DNA of 64,000 bases from DATBQN01 sp963755825 (lineage in GTDB: Bacteria; Acidobacteriota; Thermoanaerobaculia; Multivoradales; UBA5704). The notes under the pieces are model-generated. The model was not told the DNA's origin, made no database searches, and saw only the letters and a program-made list of their open reading frames with translations. The translations under genes and the position numbers were made by a program. Below, piece after piece: positions 46,156-54,522 of the stretch (position 1 is its first letter; the number at the start of each line of letters is the position of its first letter). Location: assembly GCA_963755825.1 (NCBI GenBank), contig CAVWLA010000003.1:2604001-2668000 (forward strand), given 5' to 3'.

Positions 46156-46234
46156 GAGATCCTTCGATATAATTGCCGATTGGCTCGGGCGCGATTCCTC
46201 GCCGCCCCGGCCTATCCGAGCCCGCTCTCACGCC
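46156..46234 (+). promoter_or_regulatory. Duplicated promoter/leader of the Fic genes (second copy)
   Basis: These 79 bases match 44676-44754 nearly base for base, including a TATAAT box at 46168-46173 and the region up to the ATG. The conservation spans non-coding DNA, so each Fic gene kept its own promoter after duplication. No -35 box is seen. Confidence 0.6.
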
Positions 46235-47572
46235 ATGACCGACATCGAGACCGCGGACCGCCTCTACCGGGAGTTCCCGGACTTTGCCGCCTGGTGGGGT
46301 CTCGGCGCGACCGATATCGAGCTCTGGCGGCGCTTCGCCGAGAATCTCGCCGCGAAACGGGCCGCGGCCCGGCCGGAAGCCTTCGGCAAGGCGGTCGAGG
46401 TCGCCATGCGCGCCGCGGCGATCGACACCGGGGCCATCGAGGGGCTCTACACGGTCGATCGCGGCTTCACCATGGCGGTCGCCCTGCAGAGCTTCGCCTG
46501 GCAGCACATGATCGACGAGCGTGGTCCGCGGGTCGGCGATCTCTTCCGGGCGCAGCTCGCCGCCTACGAGCTGGTTCTCGACGCGGCGACCCGCGCGCTG
46601 CCGATCTCCGAGGCCTGGATTCGTGCGCTCCACGAGAAGGTCTGTGCGGCGCAGCCGACCTACCCGGTGCTCACCCCCCAGGGCTGGCAGGACCATGCCC
46701 TGGCGACGGGCCGCTACAAGGATCGCCCGAACCACGTCCGGCTGGCGACGGGAGGGATCCTCGCCTTCGCGCCCGTCGAGCGCGTTGCCGCCGCGATGCA
46801 TCGCCTGGTCGAGGAGATCCGCAACCCGGCGTTCGCCGCGGCGCACCCGGCGCTGCAGGCGTCGTACGTCCACTACGCCCTGGTGAACATCCACCCGTTC
46901 GCCGACGGCAATGGACGTGTGGCGCGAGCGCTGGCGGCGGTCTTCTTCCATCGCTTCGCCTCGATCCCGTTCGTCGTCTTCTCCGATCAGCGCGGCGTCT
47001 ACCTCGATGCCCTGCGCGCGGCGGACGAAGGGAAGGCTGCGCCGACCATCGCCTTCTTCCGCGACCGCGGGATCGACACCATGCAGCGGCTCGCCGAGAG
47101 TCTCTCGACCCCCGAGCTGCGGCAGCCCGACGAGGTCGGAGAGGGCACCGCGAGGCCGTCGACCGGCCGCGAGCTCGTCGCTCTGCGCCTCCAGGCGGCG
47201 ATCGAGGAAACGCTCGGAGCGCGTCTCGCGGCGCTCTCGCGGGCGTCGACCATCGCGGCGAGCCTGGAGACGGAGCGGCGGTATGGCTGGTCGCGAGACG
47301 ACGACTGGCGCGTCCCGAGCTCCTGTGCGCTCCTCGATCTGCGCACCCTCGGCGCGCCGAGCGTCCATGCCGAGGCGCGCTTCCAGACTCTCGTCGCCGC
47401 CGCCCCCTCGGCGGTCTTCGCTTTTCGGCTCACCGGCCCGGGCGCCGACGACTTCCTGGACGCTCGGTGGGAGGATGCCGCGCCCGAGGTGACGCCGCGC
47501 CTCCGCGACCGCATCGACCAGTGGATCGACCGCCAGCTCGGCCGGGCGCTGGGAGAGCTGCGGCCGGCTTGA
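46235..47572 (+). CDS. Fic-domain protein, copy 2
   Basis: The 445-residue paralogue has His220 in HPFADGNGRVARA and the same inhibitory TGAIEG at 65-70. It is strongly similar to copy 1 through the N-terminal and Fic domains (residues 1-290) but less so in the C-terminal part, which suggests different targets. The active site is complete in both copies. A 79-base promoter and leader copied with it gives independent expression. No antitoxin of the small FicA type is encoded nearby; the N-terminal inhibitory motif would do this job in cis. Confidence 0.85.
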   Translation: MTDIETADRLYREFPDFAAWWGLGATDIELWRRFAENLAAKRAAARPEAFGKAVEVAMRAAAIDTGAIEGLYTVDRGFTMAVALQSFAWQHMIDERGPRVGDLFRAQLAAYELVLDAATRALPISEAWIRALHEKVCAAQPTYPVLTPQGWQDHALATGRYKDRPNHVRLATGGILAFAPVERVAAAMHRLVEEIRNPAFAAAHPALQASYVHYALVNIHPFADGNGRVARALAAVFFHRFASIPFVVFSDQRGVYLDALRAADEGKAAPTIAFFRDRGIDTMQRLAESLSTPELRQPDEVGEGTARPSTGRELVALRLQAAIEETLGARLAALSRASTIAASLETERRYGWSRDDDWRVPSSCALLDLRTLGAPSVHAEARFQTLVAAAPSAVFAFRLTGPGADDFLDARWEDAAPEVTPRLRDRIDQWIDRQLGRALGELRPA

Positions 47573-47669
47573 GCGGCGCTCGCGACCGGCGCCTGACTAA
47601 ACGGATCGCCCCGCTCGCGCGTAGGATCTACGGTCGCGTCGGAGCACGGCTCCCAGGAGATCGACTCGC

Positions 47670-48269
47670 ATGCTGAAGCAGAACGCCATACGGCGGCGCT
47701 CGGTCGCCGCCGTCGTCCTATGCGCCGCGCTCGGGGCGCTCGGAGCCACCGCCGCCCTCCAAGCCGTCAACGAGGGGGAGCCGGCGCCCGACTTCAATCT
47801 GCCGGCGCTCTCCGGCGGCGGCCAGCTCAAGCTCTCGGACTACCGCGGCAAGGTGGTGCTGGTCGATTTCTGGGCCACCTGGTGCGCCCCCTGCACCGCC
47901 GCCCTCCCCGAGCTCGAGGAGCTGGCGCACAAGATGGCCGGCAAGCCGTTCGTCATCGTCGGCGTCAACACCGACGCCGACGATCTGCGCCTGCGCGCCT
48001 TCCTCGCCCGCCACGCGGAGAGCTGGCCGCAGGCGCGCGATGCCGCCGCCAGGATGTCGAAGGCGGTCTACGGCCTGCGCGGCTACCCGACCTTCCTGGT
48101 GCTCGACCGCCAGGGGAAGATCGTGCGCAAGGTGGAGGGCTGGGACCCCGGCGGCGTGCCGAAAGACGTCACCCCCTGGATCGAGCGGGCGCTCAAGGCG
48201 AAGCCGGGCGCCGCCCGCGCCGCCGATCACGCGCCGCGCGCCGCCCGCCAGGGAGAGGCCGCCTCGTGA
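47670..48269 (+). CDS. TlpA/ResA-type thioredoxin-fold protein
   Basis: The ATG at 47670 has AGGAG upstream and starts a signal peptide (MLKQNAIRRRSVAAVVLCAALGALG). The thioredoxin motif WCAPC (in VVLVDFWATWCAPCTA) and the cis-Pro loop GYPTFLVLD are both present, in the AhpC/TSA-TlpA arrangement. It probably reduces disulfides in periplasmic proteins, for example in cytochrome maturation. Its TGA overlaps the GTG of the ClpX-like gene (GTGA), so the two are coupled. Confidence 0.85.
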   Translation: MLKQNAIRRRSVAAVVLCAALGALGATAALQAVNEGEPAPDFNLPALSGGGQLKLSDYRGKVVLVDFWATWCAPCTAALPELEELAHKMAGKPFVIVGVNTDADDLRLRAFLARHAESWPQARDAAARMSKAVYGLRGYPTFLVLDRQGKIVRKVEGWDPGGVPKDVTPWIERALKAKPGAARAADHAPRAARQGEAAS

Positions 48270-49351
48270 AGCCCACCGAGATCCACGACGAGCTCCAGCG
48301 CCAGGTGATCGGCCAGGAGGAGGCGCTCAAGTACGTCTCGGTCGCCCTCTTCAAGCACCTGCAGGGGGACCGGTTCGGCAACCTCCTGCTGATCGGCAAC
48401 TCCGGCACCGGCAAGACGACGATCATGCGCTCGATCGAGGCGCTCTACGCCTCGCGGCCGGAGTTCAGCGAGTACCGGGTCGTCCTCATCATGAACACCA
48501 GCACCCTGGCGACCGAGGAGGGGATCGTCGACCCCGGCCGCCTCTTCGCGCGCATCGAGGAGCGCACGCGGCAGGTGCTCGGCCCGGCGGCGACGCCGGA
48601 GGAGATCGGCCGCGCCATGGAGCGGGCGACGGTCTGCCTGGACGAGGTCGACAAGGTCTCCGGCCTCCTCGGCGGCAAGCCCTACGTCACCGGCCTCAAC
48701 ATCCAGCAGGCGCTGCTGACGCTCCTCGAGGGCGAGCGGGTGCTCCACCAGCTCGCCTTCCGCGGCGCCGACGGCGAGCAGCTCGCCGTCCCCGTCGACA
48801 CCGGCAAGATGCTCTTCCTCTGCGCCGGCGCCTTCGAGACCCTCTACGACCAGGTCTTCAAGCGCGTCACCTCGCCGAAGAGCGGCACCAAGCTCCCCAC
48901 CACCACCACCTACGAGAACGGCAAGATCACCATCCGCGAGTACTTCACCCTCCGCCACCACTTCCGCCAGGAAGACCTCTTCGAGTACGGCATGCAGCCG
49001 CAGTTCCTCTCCCGCTTCGACAACTTCGTCATCCTCGAGGACCTCACGCCGACGACGCTGTCGCGCATCTTCCGCGAGCCGGCGGACGGCGTCCTCGAAA
49101 GCTCGCGGAGCTTCTTCCTGCGCTACGGCATCGACCTCGAGGTGACCGACCAGGCGGTGGCGAAGATCGCCGAGGAGGCAGCGAAGAACAGCCGCATCGG
49201 CGCCCGCGCCCTGAAGTCGATCTACGGCCGCATCATCAAGCCCTACGAGTTCGACCCCTTCGCGACCGACGAGGTGCAGGCGGCGGGCGAGGGGCACCGG
49301 CTGGTGATCGACGACCGCCTCGTCGCGACCGCGCTCAAGGCCGCGGTGTAG
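48266..49351 (+). CDS. ClpX-like AAA+ ATPase lacking the zinc-binding domain
   Basis: The 361-residue protein starts directly in the AAA+ core: QVIGQEEALKYVSVALFKH. It has Walker A GNSGTGKT, Walker B CLDEVDK and the sensor-2 region IGARALKSIYGRIIKPYEF. Order and spacing match ClpX and HslU, but the N-terminal zinc domain is missing and no IGF-type ClpP loop was recognised. No ClpP gene is nearby. It may act as a stand-alone unfoldase. The GTG start overlaps the TlpA stop, and this unusual pairing is kept in the same transcript. Confidence 0.78.
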   Translation: MKPTEIHDELQRQVIGQEEALKYVSVALFKHLQGDRFGNLLLIGNSGTGKTTIMRSIEALYASRPEFSEYRVVLIMNTSTLATEEGIVDPGRLFARIEERTRQVLGPAATPEEIGRAMERATVCLDEVDKVSGLLGGKPYVTGLNIQQALLTLLEGERVLHQLAFRGADGEQLAVPVDTGKMLFLCAGAFETLYDQVFKRVTSPKSGTKLPTTTTYENGKITIREYFTLRHHFRQEDLFEYGMQPQFLSRFDNFVILEDLTPTTLSRIFREPADGVLESSRSFFLRYGIDLEVTDQAVAKIAEEAAKNSRIGARALKSIYGRIIKPYEFDPFATDEVQAAGEGHRLVIDDRLVATALKAAV

Positions 49352-49363
49352 CGACCGGCCGAT

Positions 49364-49810
49364 CTAGCCGCCGCCGCGGGCGAAGAAGACCACCACCTCG
49401 AGCTGCTCCTCGATCGAGTGGAAGTGGTGCGGCACGCCCGCCCGCACGTAGACCACCGAGCCGGCGTGGACGGGATGGCTCTCGCCGTCGACGTCCAAGA
49501 CCGCGCGGCCGGCGACGACGTGATAGACCTCGTCCTCGCGGTGCGGCGTCTGCAGGTCGGTGCCGTGGACCGGCAGCACGTAGAGACCGGTGCGCAGCGT
49601 CGTCGTCGAGAGGAACTCGAGCCAGGGCTCGGTGCCCTTGGCGCGGCGGGCGGCGACCTCGGCGAGGTCGAAGGCGGCCACCTTCGGCCGGTCTCCGGTA
49701 CCGCCGGCATCTCCGTGACCCGTGGCAGGCCCGGCGGCGCGGGCGCGGGCGAGCCCGAGGGCTCCGGCGACGGTCGCGAGAACGGCGAGCGAGGTGAGGA
49801 TGCGATGCAT
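49364..49810 (-). CDS. Secreted cupin-domain protein
   Basis: The ATG at 49810 has GGAGGA upstream and begins a signal peptide (MHRILTSLAVLATVAGALGLARA). The mature protein has the two cupin motifs: LQTPHREDEVYHVVAGRAVLDVDG, with His, Glu and His ligands, and AGSVVYVRAGVPHHFHS. It is a small single-domain cupin, likely metal-binding, of unknown substrate. It converges on the ClpX-like gene. Confidence 0.8.
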   Translation of the reverse strand: MHRILTSLAVLATVAGALGLARARAAGPATGHGDAGGTGDRPKVAAFDLAEVAARRAKGTEPWLEFLSTTTLRTGLYVLPVHGTDLQTPHREDEVYHVVAGRAVLDVDGESHPVHAGSVVYVRAGVPHHFHSIEEQLEVVVFFARGGG

Positions 49811-49926
49811 CGATCTGTCCTCCATCGAGAGTTGAGGCGCACCGATTGTACAGGGCGGCCGCGAGCGGCCGGCCGAGAGAGAATTCGCCCGGCCGATCCA
49901 TCGCCGGAGGAACCGAAGGAGCCGCC

Positions 49927-52047
49927 ATGCCGCGACGAATCATCCTCCTCGCCCTGCTCTCCGCGCTCGGGCTGCTGGCGGTGGTGAACGGCGCCCCCAA
50001 ATCCACGGTGCAGAGCGCCGCGGTCCCGGCGCCGCCCGTCATCCGGCCGGAGGCGGTCGACGCCGCCGTCCTCCGCGTCGTCGAGGAGCACGGCCGCATC
50101 TGGTACTCGCGCGCCTACATCGGCGTCCACCAGGTGGCCGAGCGCTGGCGGCGCGAGGACGGCGACGACCGGGCGTTCACCGACTTCTGCGTCGAGAGCT
50201 TCACCAGCGAGCCGATCGCCCTGCAGCACATCGTCGACCGCCTGCAGTCGGCGCTCGAGCAGGTGGACGGCCACGTGCACGAGATCCGCCGCGTGGTGAC
50301 GACGCCGCTCGACGTCGACACCGGCCCGCTGACGCCGCTCGACCGCTACTTCGGCGACGTCGACCTCGCGGCGCGGGTCGACGAGGATTTCTTCCGCTCC
50401 AAGGTGGCCTTCGTCGCGCTGCTCAACTTCTCGGTCGATTCGCTCAAGGTCCGCCTCGAGAAGGGGCCGCGCTGGCGGCGCGAGGAGTGGGCGCGCTCGG
50501 CGATGATGGATCGCTTCGCCGAGCGCGTGCCCGCCGCGGTGGCGCAGGAGGTCACCCGCGCCTTCACCGACGGCGAGACCTACATCTCCGGCTACAACAT
50601 CCGCCTCGACCGGCTGGTCGACGCGGCCGGCCGGCGGCCGTTCCCCGAGGGGCTGCGGCTGATCAGCCACTGGGGGCTGCGCGACGAGATCGGCTCGCGC
50701 TACGCCGACCCTGACGGCCTCGCCAAGCAGCGCCTGATCGTCAAGGTGATGCAGCGCATCGTCCGCCAGGAGATCCCGCAGGCGGTGATCGATAACCCCA
50801 ACGTCTCCTGGAACCCGGAGAAGAATCAGGTGGTGTCGCTGGTGACGCCGAACCTCACCCCCGCCGAGCCCGGCGCTCCGCCGCCCGATCTCGGCCAGCG
50901 CGAGCCGGACACCCGCTACGCCCACCTCCTCGACATCTTCCACGCCGTGCGGCAGGAGGACCCCTACAGCCCGGCGGCGCCCACCTACATCGCCCGCCGC
51001 TTCGAGCGCGACCGCCAGATGCCGGAGAGCGAGGTCGAGGCGCTCCTCGTCGCGGTTCTCGAGTCGCCCGAGGTCAGAGACCTGTCGCGGCTCGTCGCCG
51101 CGCGGCTGGGGCGGCCGCTCGAGCCCTTCGACATCTGGTACCCGGGGTTCCGCGCCCGCGGCAGCCACTCCGATAGCGAGCTCGACGCCATCGTGCGGAA
51201 GAAGTTCCCCACCGTGGCGGCGTTCCAGAGCGCGCTCCCCGATACCCTCGCGCGGCTCGGCTTCGCGCCGGAGAAGGCGAAGTACCTGGCGGCCCGCATC
51301 GTCGTCGATCCGGCGCGCGGCGCCGGCCACGCCATGCCGCCGGTGCGCCGCGAGGAGATGGCGCACCTGCGCACGCGCATCCCCGCCGGCGGCATGGACT
51401 ACAAGGGTTACAACATCGCCATCCACGAGCTCGGCCACAACGTCGAGCAGGTCTTCTCGCTCGACGAGGTCGGCTCCTGGTGGCTCTCCGGCGTCCCCGC
51501 GAGCGCCTTCACCGAGGCCCTCGCCTTCCTCTTCCAGCAGCGCGACCTCGAGGTGCTGGGCCTCGCTCCGGCGTCGGCCGAGGAGCGCCGCGGCGAGGTC
51601 CTGGCGACTCTCTGGAACGCCTATGAGATCGCCGGCGTGTCGCTCGTCGACATGCGGGTGTGGCGATGGATGTACGCTCATCCGCAGGCGACGGCCGCCG
51701 AGCTCCGGCAGGCGGTGCTCTCGATCGCGCGCGAGGTGTGGAACCGCTACTACGCGCCGCTCTTCGGCGTCCGCGACGCCGAGATCCTCGCCATCTACTC
51801 GCACATGATCGACTACGGCCTCTACCTGCCGGACTACGCGCTCGGCCACCTGATCGCCTTCCAGGTCGGCCAGACCGTGCAGGGCGACCGCTTCGGCGCC
51901 GAGTTCGAGCGCGTGGCGCGCCAGGGGAGGATCACCCCCGACGCCTGGATGCGCGGCGCGGTCGGGAGGCCGCTCGCGGCCGAGCCGCTCCTCGCCGCCG
52001 CGCGCGAGGCGCTCGCGGTTTCTAAACGACCCTCGCCGCCGAAATGA
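49927..52047 (+). CDS. M3-like zinc metallopeptidase, exported
   Basis: The ATG at 49927 has GGAG upstream and a signal peptide (MPRRIILLALLSALGLLAVV). The 706-residue protein is largely helical. The zinc site is HELGH (500-504) with a third ligand probably Glu530 (SAFTEALAF). This recalls M3/thimet-type peptidases, which have HEFGH and a downstream Glu. The long helical regions fit the family, but overall similarity is low, so the substrate and even the exact family are tentative. Divergent from the cupin gene. Confidence 0.7.
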   Translation: MPRRIILLALLSALGLLAVVNGAPKSTVQSAAVPAPPVIRPEAVDAAVLRVVEEHGRIWYSRAYIGVHQVAERWRREDGDDRAFTDFCVESFTSEPIALQHIVDRLQSALEQVDGHVHEIRRVVTTPLDVDTGPLTPLDRYFGDVDLAARVDEDFFRSKVAFVALLNFSVDSLKVRLEKGPRWRREEWARSAMMDRFAERVPAAVAQEVTRAFTDGETYISGYNIRLDRLVDAAGRRPFPEGLRLISHWGLRDEIGSRYADPDGLAKQRLIVKVMQRIVRQEIPQAVIDNPNVSWNPEKNQVVSLVTPNLTPAEPGAPPPDLGQREPDTRYAHLLDIFHAVRQEDPYSPAAPTYIARRFERDRQMPESEVEALLVAVLESPEVRDLSRLVAARLGRPLEPFDIWYPGFRARGSHSDSELDAIVRKKFPTVAAFQSALPDTLARLGFAPEKAKYLAARIVVDPARGAGHAMPPVRREEMAHLRTRIPAGGMDYKGYNIAIHELGHNVEQVFSLDEVGSWWLSGVPASAFTEALAFLFQQRDLEVLGLAPASAEERRGEVLATLWNAYEIAGVSLVDMRVWRWMYAHPQATAAELRQAVLSIAREVWNRYYAPLFGVRDAEILAIYSHMIDYGLYLPDYALGHLIAFQVGQTVQGDRFGAEFERVARQGRITPDAWMRGAVGRPLAAEPLLAAAREALAVSKRPSPPK

Positions 52048-52053
52048 AGCGGC

Positions 52054-52410
52054 TCAGTGGGTGTGCGGGCTGCCCGGCTCGCGCACCCGGTAGAGGATGA
52101 CCGAGACCGGCTCGACCGTCACCAGGCCCTCCTGGATCATGTGGTCGAGCTCGGGGAGGAAGGCGTCGACCTTGTCCTTGCGGTCGACGATCTCGATGAC
52201 GATCGGCAGATCCTCCGAGAGGCGGAGGATGCGCGTCGAGTGGACCAGGCTGTGAGCGCCGAAGCCCTCGAAGCCGCGGAAGACCGTGGCGCCGGCGAGC
52301 CCCTTCTCGCGCGCCCGCTGCACCACCGCCTCGTAGAGCGGCATCCCCTCCCAGCGGTCGGAGTCGCCGATGAAGATCCGCACCAGCACGCCGTCGCCTT
52401 CGAGCTTCAT
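52054..52410 (-). CDS. DUF190 family protein
   Basis: The 118-residue protein (MKLEGDGVLVRIFIGDSDRWEGMPLYEAVVQRAREKGLAGATVFRGFEGFGAHS) is a DUF190 member, a ferredoxin-like/PII-like fold commonly encoded beside crcB. It may sense or buffer fluoride or a nucleotide for the channel. It lies 44 bases downstream of crcB on the same strand. I prefer the ATG at 52410 over 52434. Confidence 0.88.
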   Translation of the reverse strand: MKLEGDGVLVRIFIGDSDRWEGMPLYEAVVQRAREKGLAGATVFRGFEGFGAHSLVHSTRILRLSEDLPIVIEIVDRKDKVDAFLPELDHMIQEGLVTVEPVSVILYRVREPGSPHTH

Positions 52411-52454
52411 CGCCTTGCCCTCTCTGCCGGTCATCGCAGCGCCGAGATCGGCTT

Positions 52455-52865
52455 CTAGATCAGCTTCGAGACGAGGTCGCCCGCCCAGACGCCGGCCAGG
52501 CAGAGGGCGACGCTCCCCACGGCGTTGGCGCCGGCGGGGAGGAAGCTCCCCGCCTGCGCCAGGCGGAGCGTCTCGACGGCGAACGACGAGAAGGTCGTGT
52601 AGCCGCCGAGGACGCCGATCAGGAGCAGCGCGCGGGTCTCCGGCGCCACCACCATGCGCTCCTGGAAGAGGCCGGCGAGGATGCCCATGACGAAACAGCC
52701 GGTGACGTTGACGACGAAGGTCCCCCAGGGGAGGCCGGGGCCCCAGCTGCCGAGCGACGCCAGCGGCCGCGCCCGCTGCACCCAGCCGGAGACGAGATAG
52801 CGGGCGACCGAGCCGCAGGCGCCGCCGAGGGCGATGGCGCTCAACGTGGCGAGCCGGCCGGGCAT
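52455..52865 (-). CDS. crcB: CrcB/Fluc fluoride channel
   Basis: The 136-residue protein has four hydrophobic segments and the Fluc hallmarks GGACGSVARYLVS, GTFVVNVTGCFVMGIL (the conserved Asn) and GVLGGYTTFSSFAVET (the Phe-box and Thr/Ser track). It exports F- as a dual-topology dimer. AGGAG lies 7 bases before the ATG. No convincing fluoride riboswitch was found in the 60 bases upstream. DUF190 follows in the same operon. Confidence 0.92.
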   Translation of the reverse strand: MPGRLATLSAIALGGACGSVARYLVSGWVQRARPLASLGSWGPGLPWGTFVVNVTGCFVMGILAGLFQERMVVAPETRALLLIGVLGGYTTFSSFAVETLRLAQAGSFLPAGANAVGSVALCLAGVWAGDLVSKLI

Positions 52866-52924
52866 TCGACGCTCCTGTGCGAAGGCGGCGGCCGGTGGAT
52901 CGCCTGCCGGCGCCGCGGCTCAGC

Positions 52925-53419
52925 TCAGCCGGGGATGATGGGGAGGAGGGCCCGCGGGCGCGCCGAGGGCAGGTCGAGCGGCACGGAGATCTGGTGGCGC
53001 AGGATCTCCCGCTGGCGATGGACCAGCTCCTCCAGGGTCATCTCGGAGAGCACCCGCTCGATCGCCAGCTTCACCTCGAGGAAGACCTCGCGGATGGCGC
53101 AGTGCTCGGTGCCGAGATCGATGGTGCAGGGGAGGGCGAGGATCTGGTCGATCGTCGTCGTCTGGCCTTCGAGGGTGAGCAGGATGTGCTGCAGCGAGAT
53201 CTCGCGCGCCGGCCGGCCGAGGGCGTGGCCGCCCTGCGGGCCGCGGTTCGAGGCGATCAGGCGGTCCTTCGACAGCAGGGCGAGGATCTGCCGCAGATAG
53301 GGCTCCGGAATGCCCTGGTGGACGGCGATCTCATGGCTCGTCACCGGCCCGTTCTCGCCGTGCATGGCGATGTAGAGCATCGCTCGGATGCCGTATTCGC
53401 CCTTGGTGGAGATCTTCAT
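52925..53419 (-). CDS. Rrf2-family transcriptional regulator
   Basis: The ATG at 53419 gives MKISTKGEYGIRAMLYIAMHG. The winged helix is typical: TSHEIAVHQGIPEPYLRQILALLSKDRLIASNRGPQGGHALGRP. Only two Cys lie in the cluster region (LPCTIDLGTEHCAIREVF), where IscR-type members have three; an Fe-S cluster is therefore possible but with another ligand, or absent. The AT-rich leader up to 53455 probably holds its promoter. No obvious target operon is adjacent other than crcB. Confidence 0.85.
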   Translation of the reverse strand: MKISTKGEYGIRAMLYIAMHGENGPVTSHEIAVHQGIPEPYLRQILALLSKDRLIASNRGPQGGHALGRPAREISLQHILLTLEGQTTTIDQILALPCTIDLGTEHCAIREVFLEVKLAIERVLSEMTLEELVHRQREILRHQISVPLDLPSARPRALLPIIPG

Positions 53420-53521
53420 CTGGATTGTCTGCTGTAAACCAAATGATAACACAGCGGCGCGGTGTCCCCGCTCGGCGCGGCGCCGGAGAATGGCCGCGAG
53501 AATGTCCGATGAATGCGCCGG

Positions 53522-54250
53522 TTAACGGGGGCCGGCGAGCTCTCCGGTCGCCGGCGTCGGCGCCGGCGGCGAGTCGACGAGATGCGGCAGCTCGGCGAGG
53601 TCGGCGAGGCCGACGCCGCTGCCGCGGCGGTCGAGCTGGACGGCGTGCATGCCGGCGGCGATCGCCCCCTCGACGTCCTCCAGGCGATGATCGCCGACGT
53701 GGAGCGCCTCGTCCGGCGCCACCGCCAGCCGCTCCAGGGCGCGGCGGAAGATCCGGCGGTCCGGCTTCTCGACCCCGGCTTCGGCGGAGCAGACGATCGT
53801 CGCGAAGCTCGCCGCCAGGCCCAGCCGCTCGAGCAGCAGCGGCAGCCGCTCGTCCCAGTTGCTCACCACGCCCAGCCGCAGCCCCTTGGCGCGCAGGGCG
53901 GCGAGCGTCGGCAGCACGTCCGGGTAGACCTCCCACGCCTCGGCGCTGCCGAAGCGGTGGTAGAGCTCGGCGGCGGCGAAGCGGCTGGGAGGCGGCGCGT
54001 CGAGGTGCTCGGCGAGGCGGAGGAGGAAGCGGTGCCACCAGCCGCGGGCGCCGCCGGGGTGCGAGGTGAAACGGTCGTGCCCGGGGTCGGCGAGGCAGGC
54101 GAACTCGGTCCATACCGTGCGCACCAGCTCGCCCGCCCGCTCGGCGGCGACGCGGGTGCCGTGGCGGGTGAGCACCTCGGCATAAATGGCGCCGAGCCGC
54201 GGGCTGTGGATGAGCGTGTGAGTGGCGTCGAAGGTGACGGCTGCGATCAT
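53522..54250 (-). CDS. HAD-superfamily hydrolase
   Basis: The 242-residue protein starts MIAAVTFDATHTLIHS: the nucleophile Asp8 is present, but the +2 position is Thr in place of the usual Asp acid/base. Motif II (LGVVSNWDERL), motif III Lys (GVEKPDRRIF) and motif IV (HVGDHRLEDVEGA) are normal. The helical cap is C1-like. Because of Thr10 the reaction may not be simple phosphate hydrolysis. It lies 102 bases upstream of the Rrf2 gene, on the same strand. Confidence 0.82.
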   Translation of the reverse strand: MIAAVTFDATHTLIHSPRLGAIYAEVLTRHGTRVAAERAGELVRTVWTEFACLADPGHDRFTSHPGGARGWWHRFLLRLAEHLDAPPPSRFAAAELYHRFGSAEAWEVYPDVLPTLAALRAKGLRLGVVSNWDERLPLLLERLGLAASFATIVCSAEAGVEKPDRRIFRRALERLAVAPDEALHVGDHRLEDVEGAIAAGMHAVQLDRRGSGVGLADLAELPHLVDSPPAPTPATGELAGPR

Positions 54251-54335
54251 GTGGATGGGGCCGGGAAGGGAGCCGGGCCAGCGCTCTGCCCCGCTCTTGA
54301 GGATACTCCAACCGACCCCGTGATAATTTGCCGGC

Positions 54336-54488
54336 GTGCGCTCCGCCTATCCGGCCGCGGCTCTCGCGGCGCTCCTCGCCTCGGGCTGGCTCGCCGGCCT
54401 CTTCGCCGGCCGCCTGGCGGGCGGGGCCCTCCACCTGCTCCTCGCCGCCTCGCTCGCGATCTTCCCCTGGAAGGCCCTGCGGTCCTGA
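54336..54488 (+). CDS. lmo0937-like small membrane protein (50 aa)
   Basis: The GTG at 54336 opens a 50-codon frame: two hydrophobic segments (AAALAALLASGWLAGLFAG and ALHLLLAASLAIFPW) separated by a short Gly/Arg turn. This is the layout of the lmo0937/DUF5670 family of short two-helix membrane proteins. No strong ribosome binding site is present. It lies between two genes that read leftward and is too short to be picked up by most gene finders. Confidence 0.5.
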   Translation: MRSAYPAAALAALLASGWLAGLFAGRLAGGALHLLLAASLAIFPWKALRS

Positions 54489-54522
54489 GCCGAGGGCCGG
54501 CGCGCAGCTGTCTCGGGGCGGC

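Noticed and set aside
52866..52925. Possible fluoride riboswitch before crcB
   Set aside because: The short leader has GC-rich hairpins but not the conserved pseudoknot and CUGAUGA-like segment.
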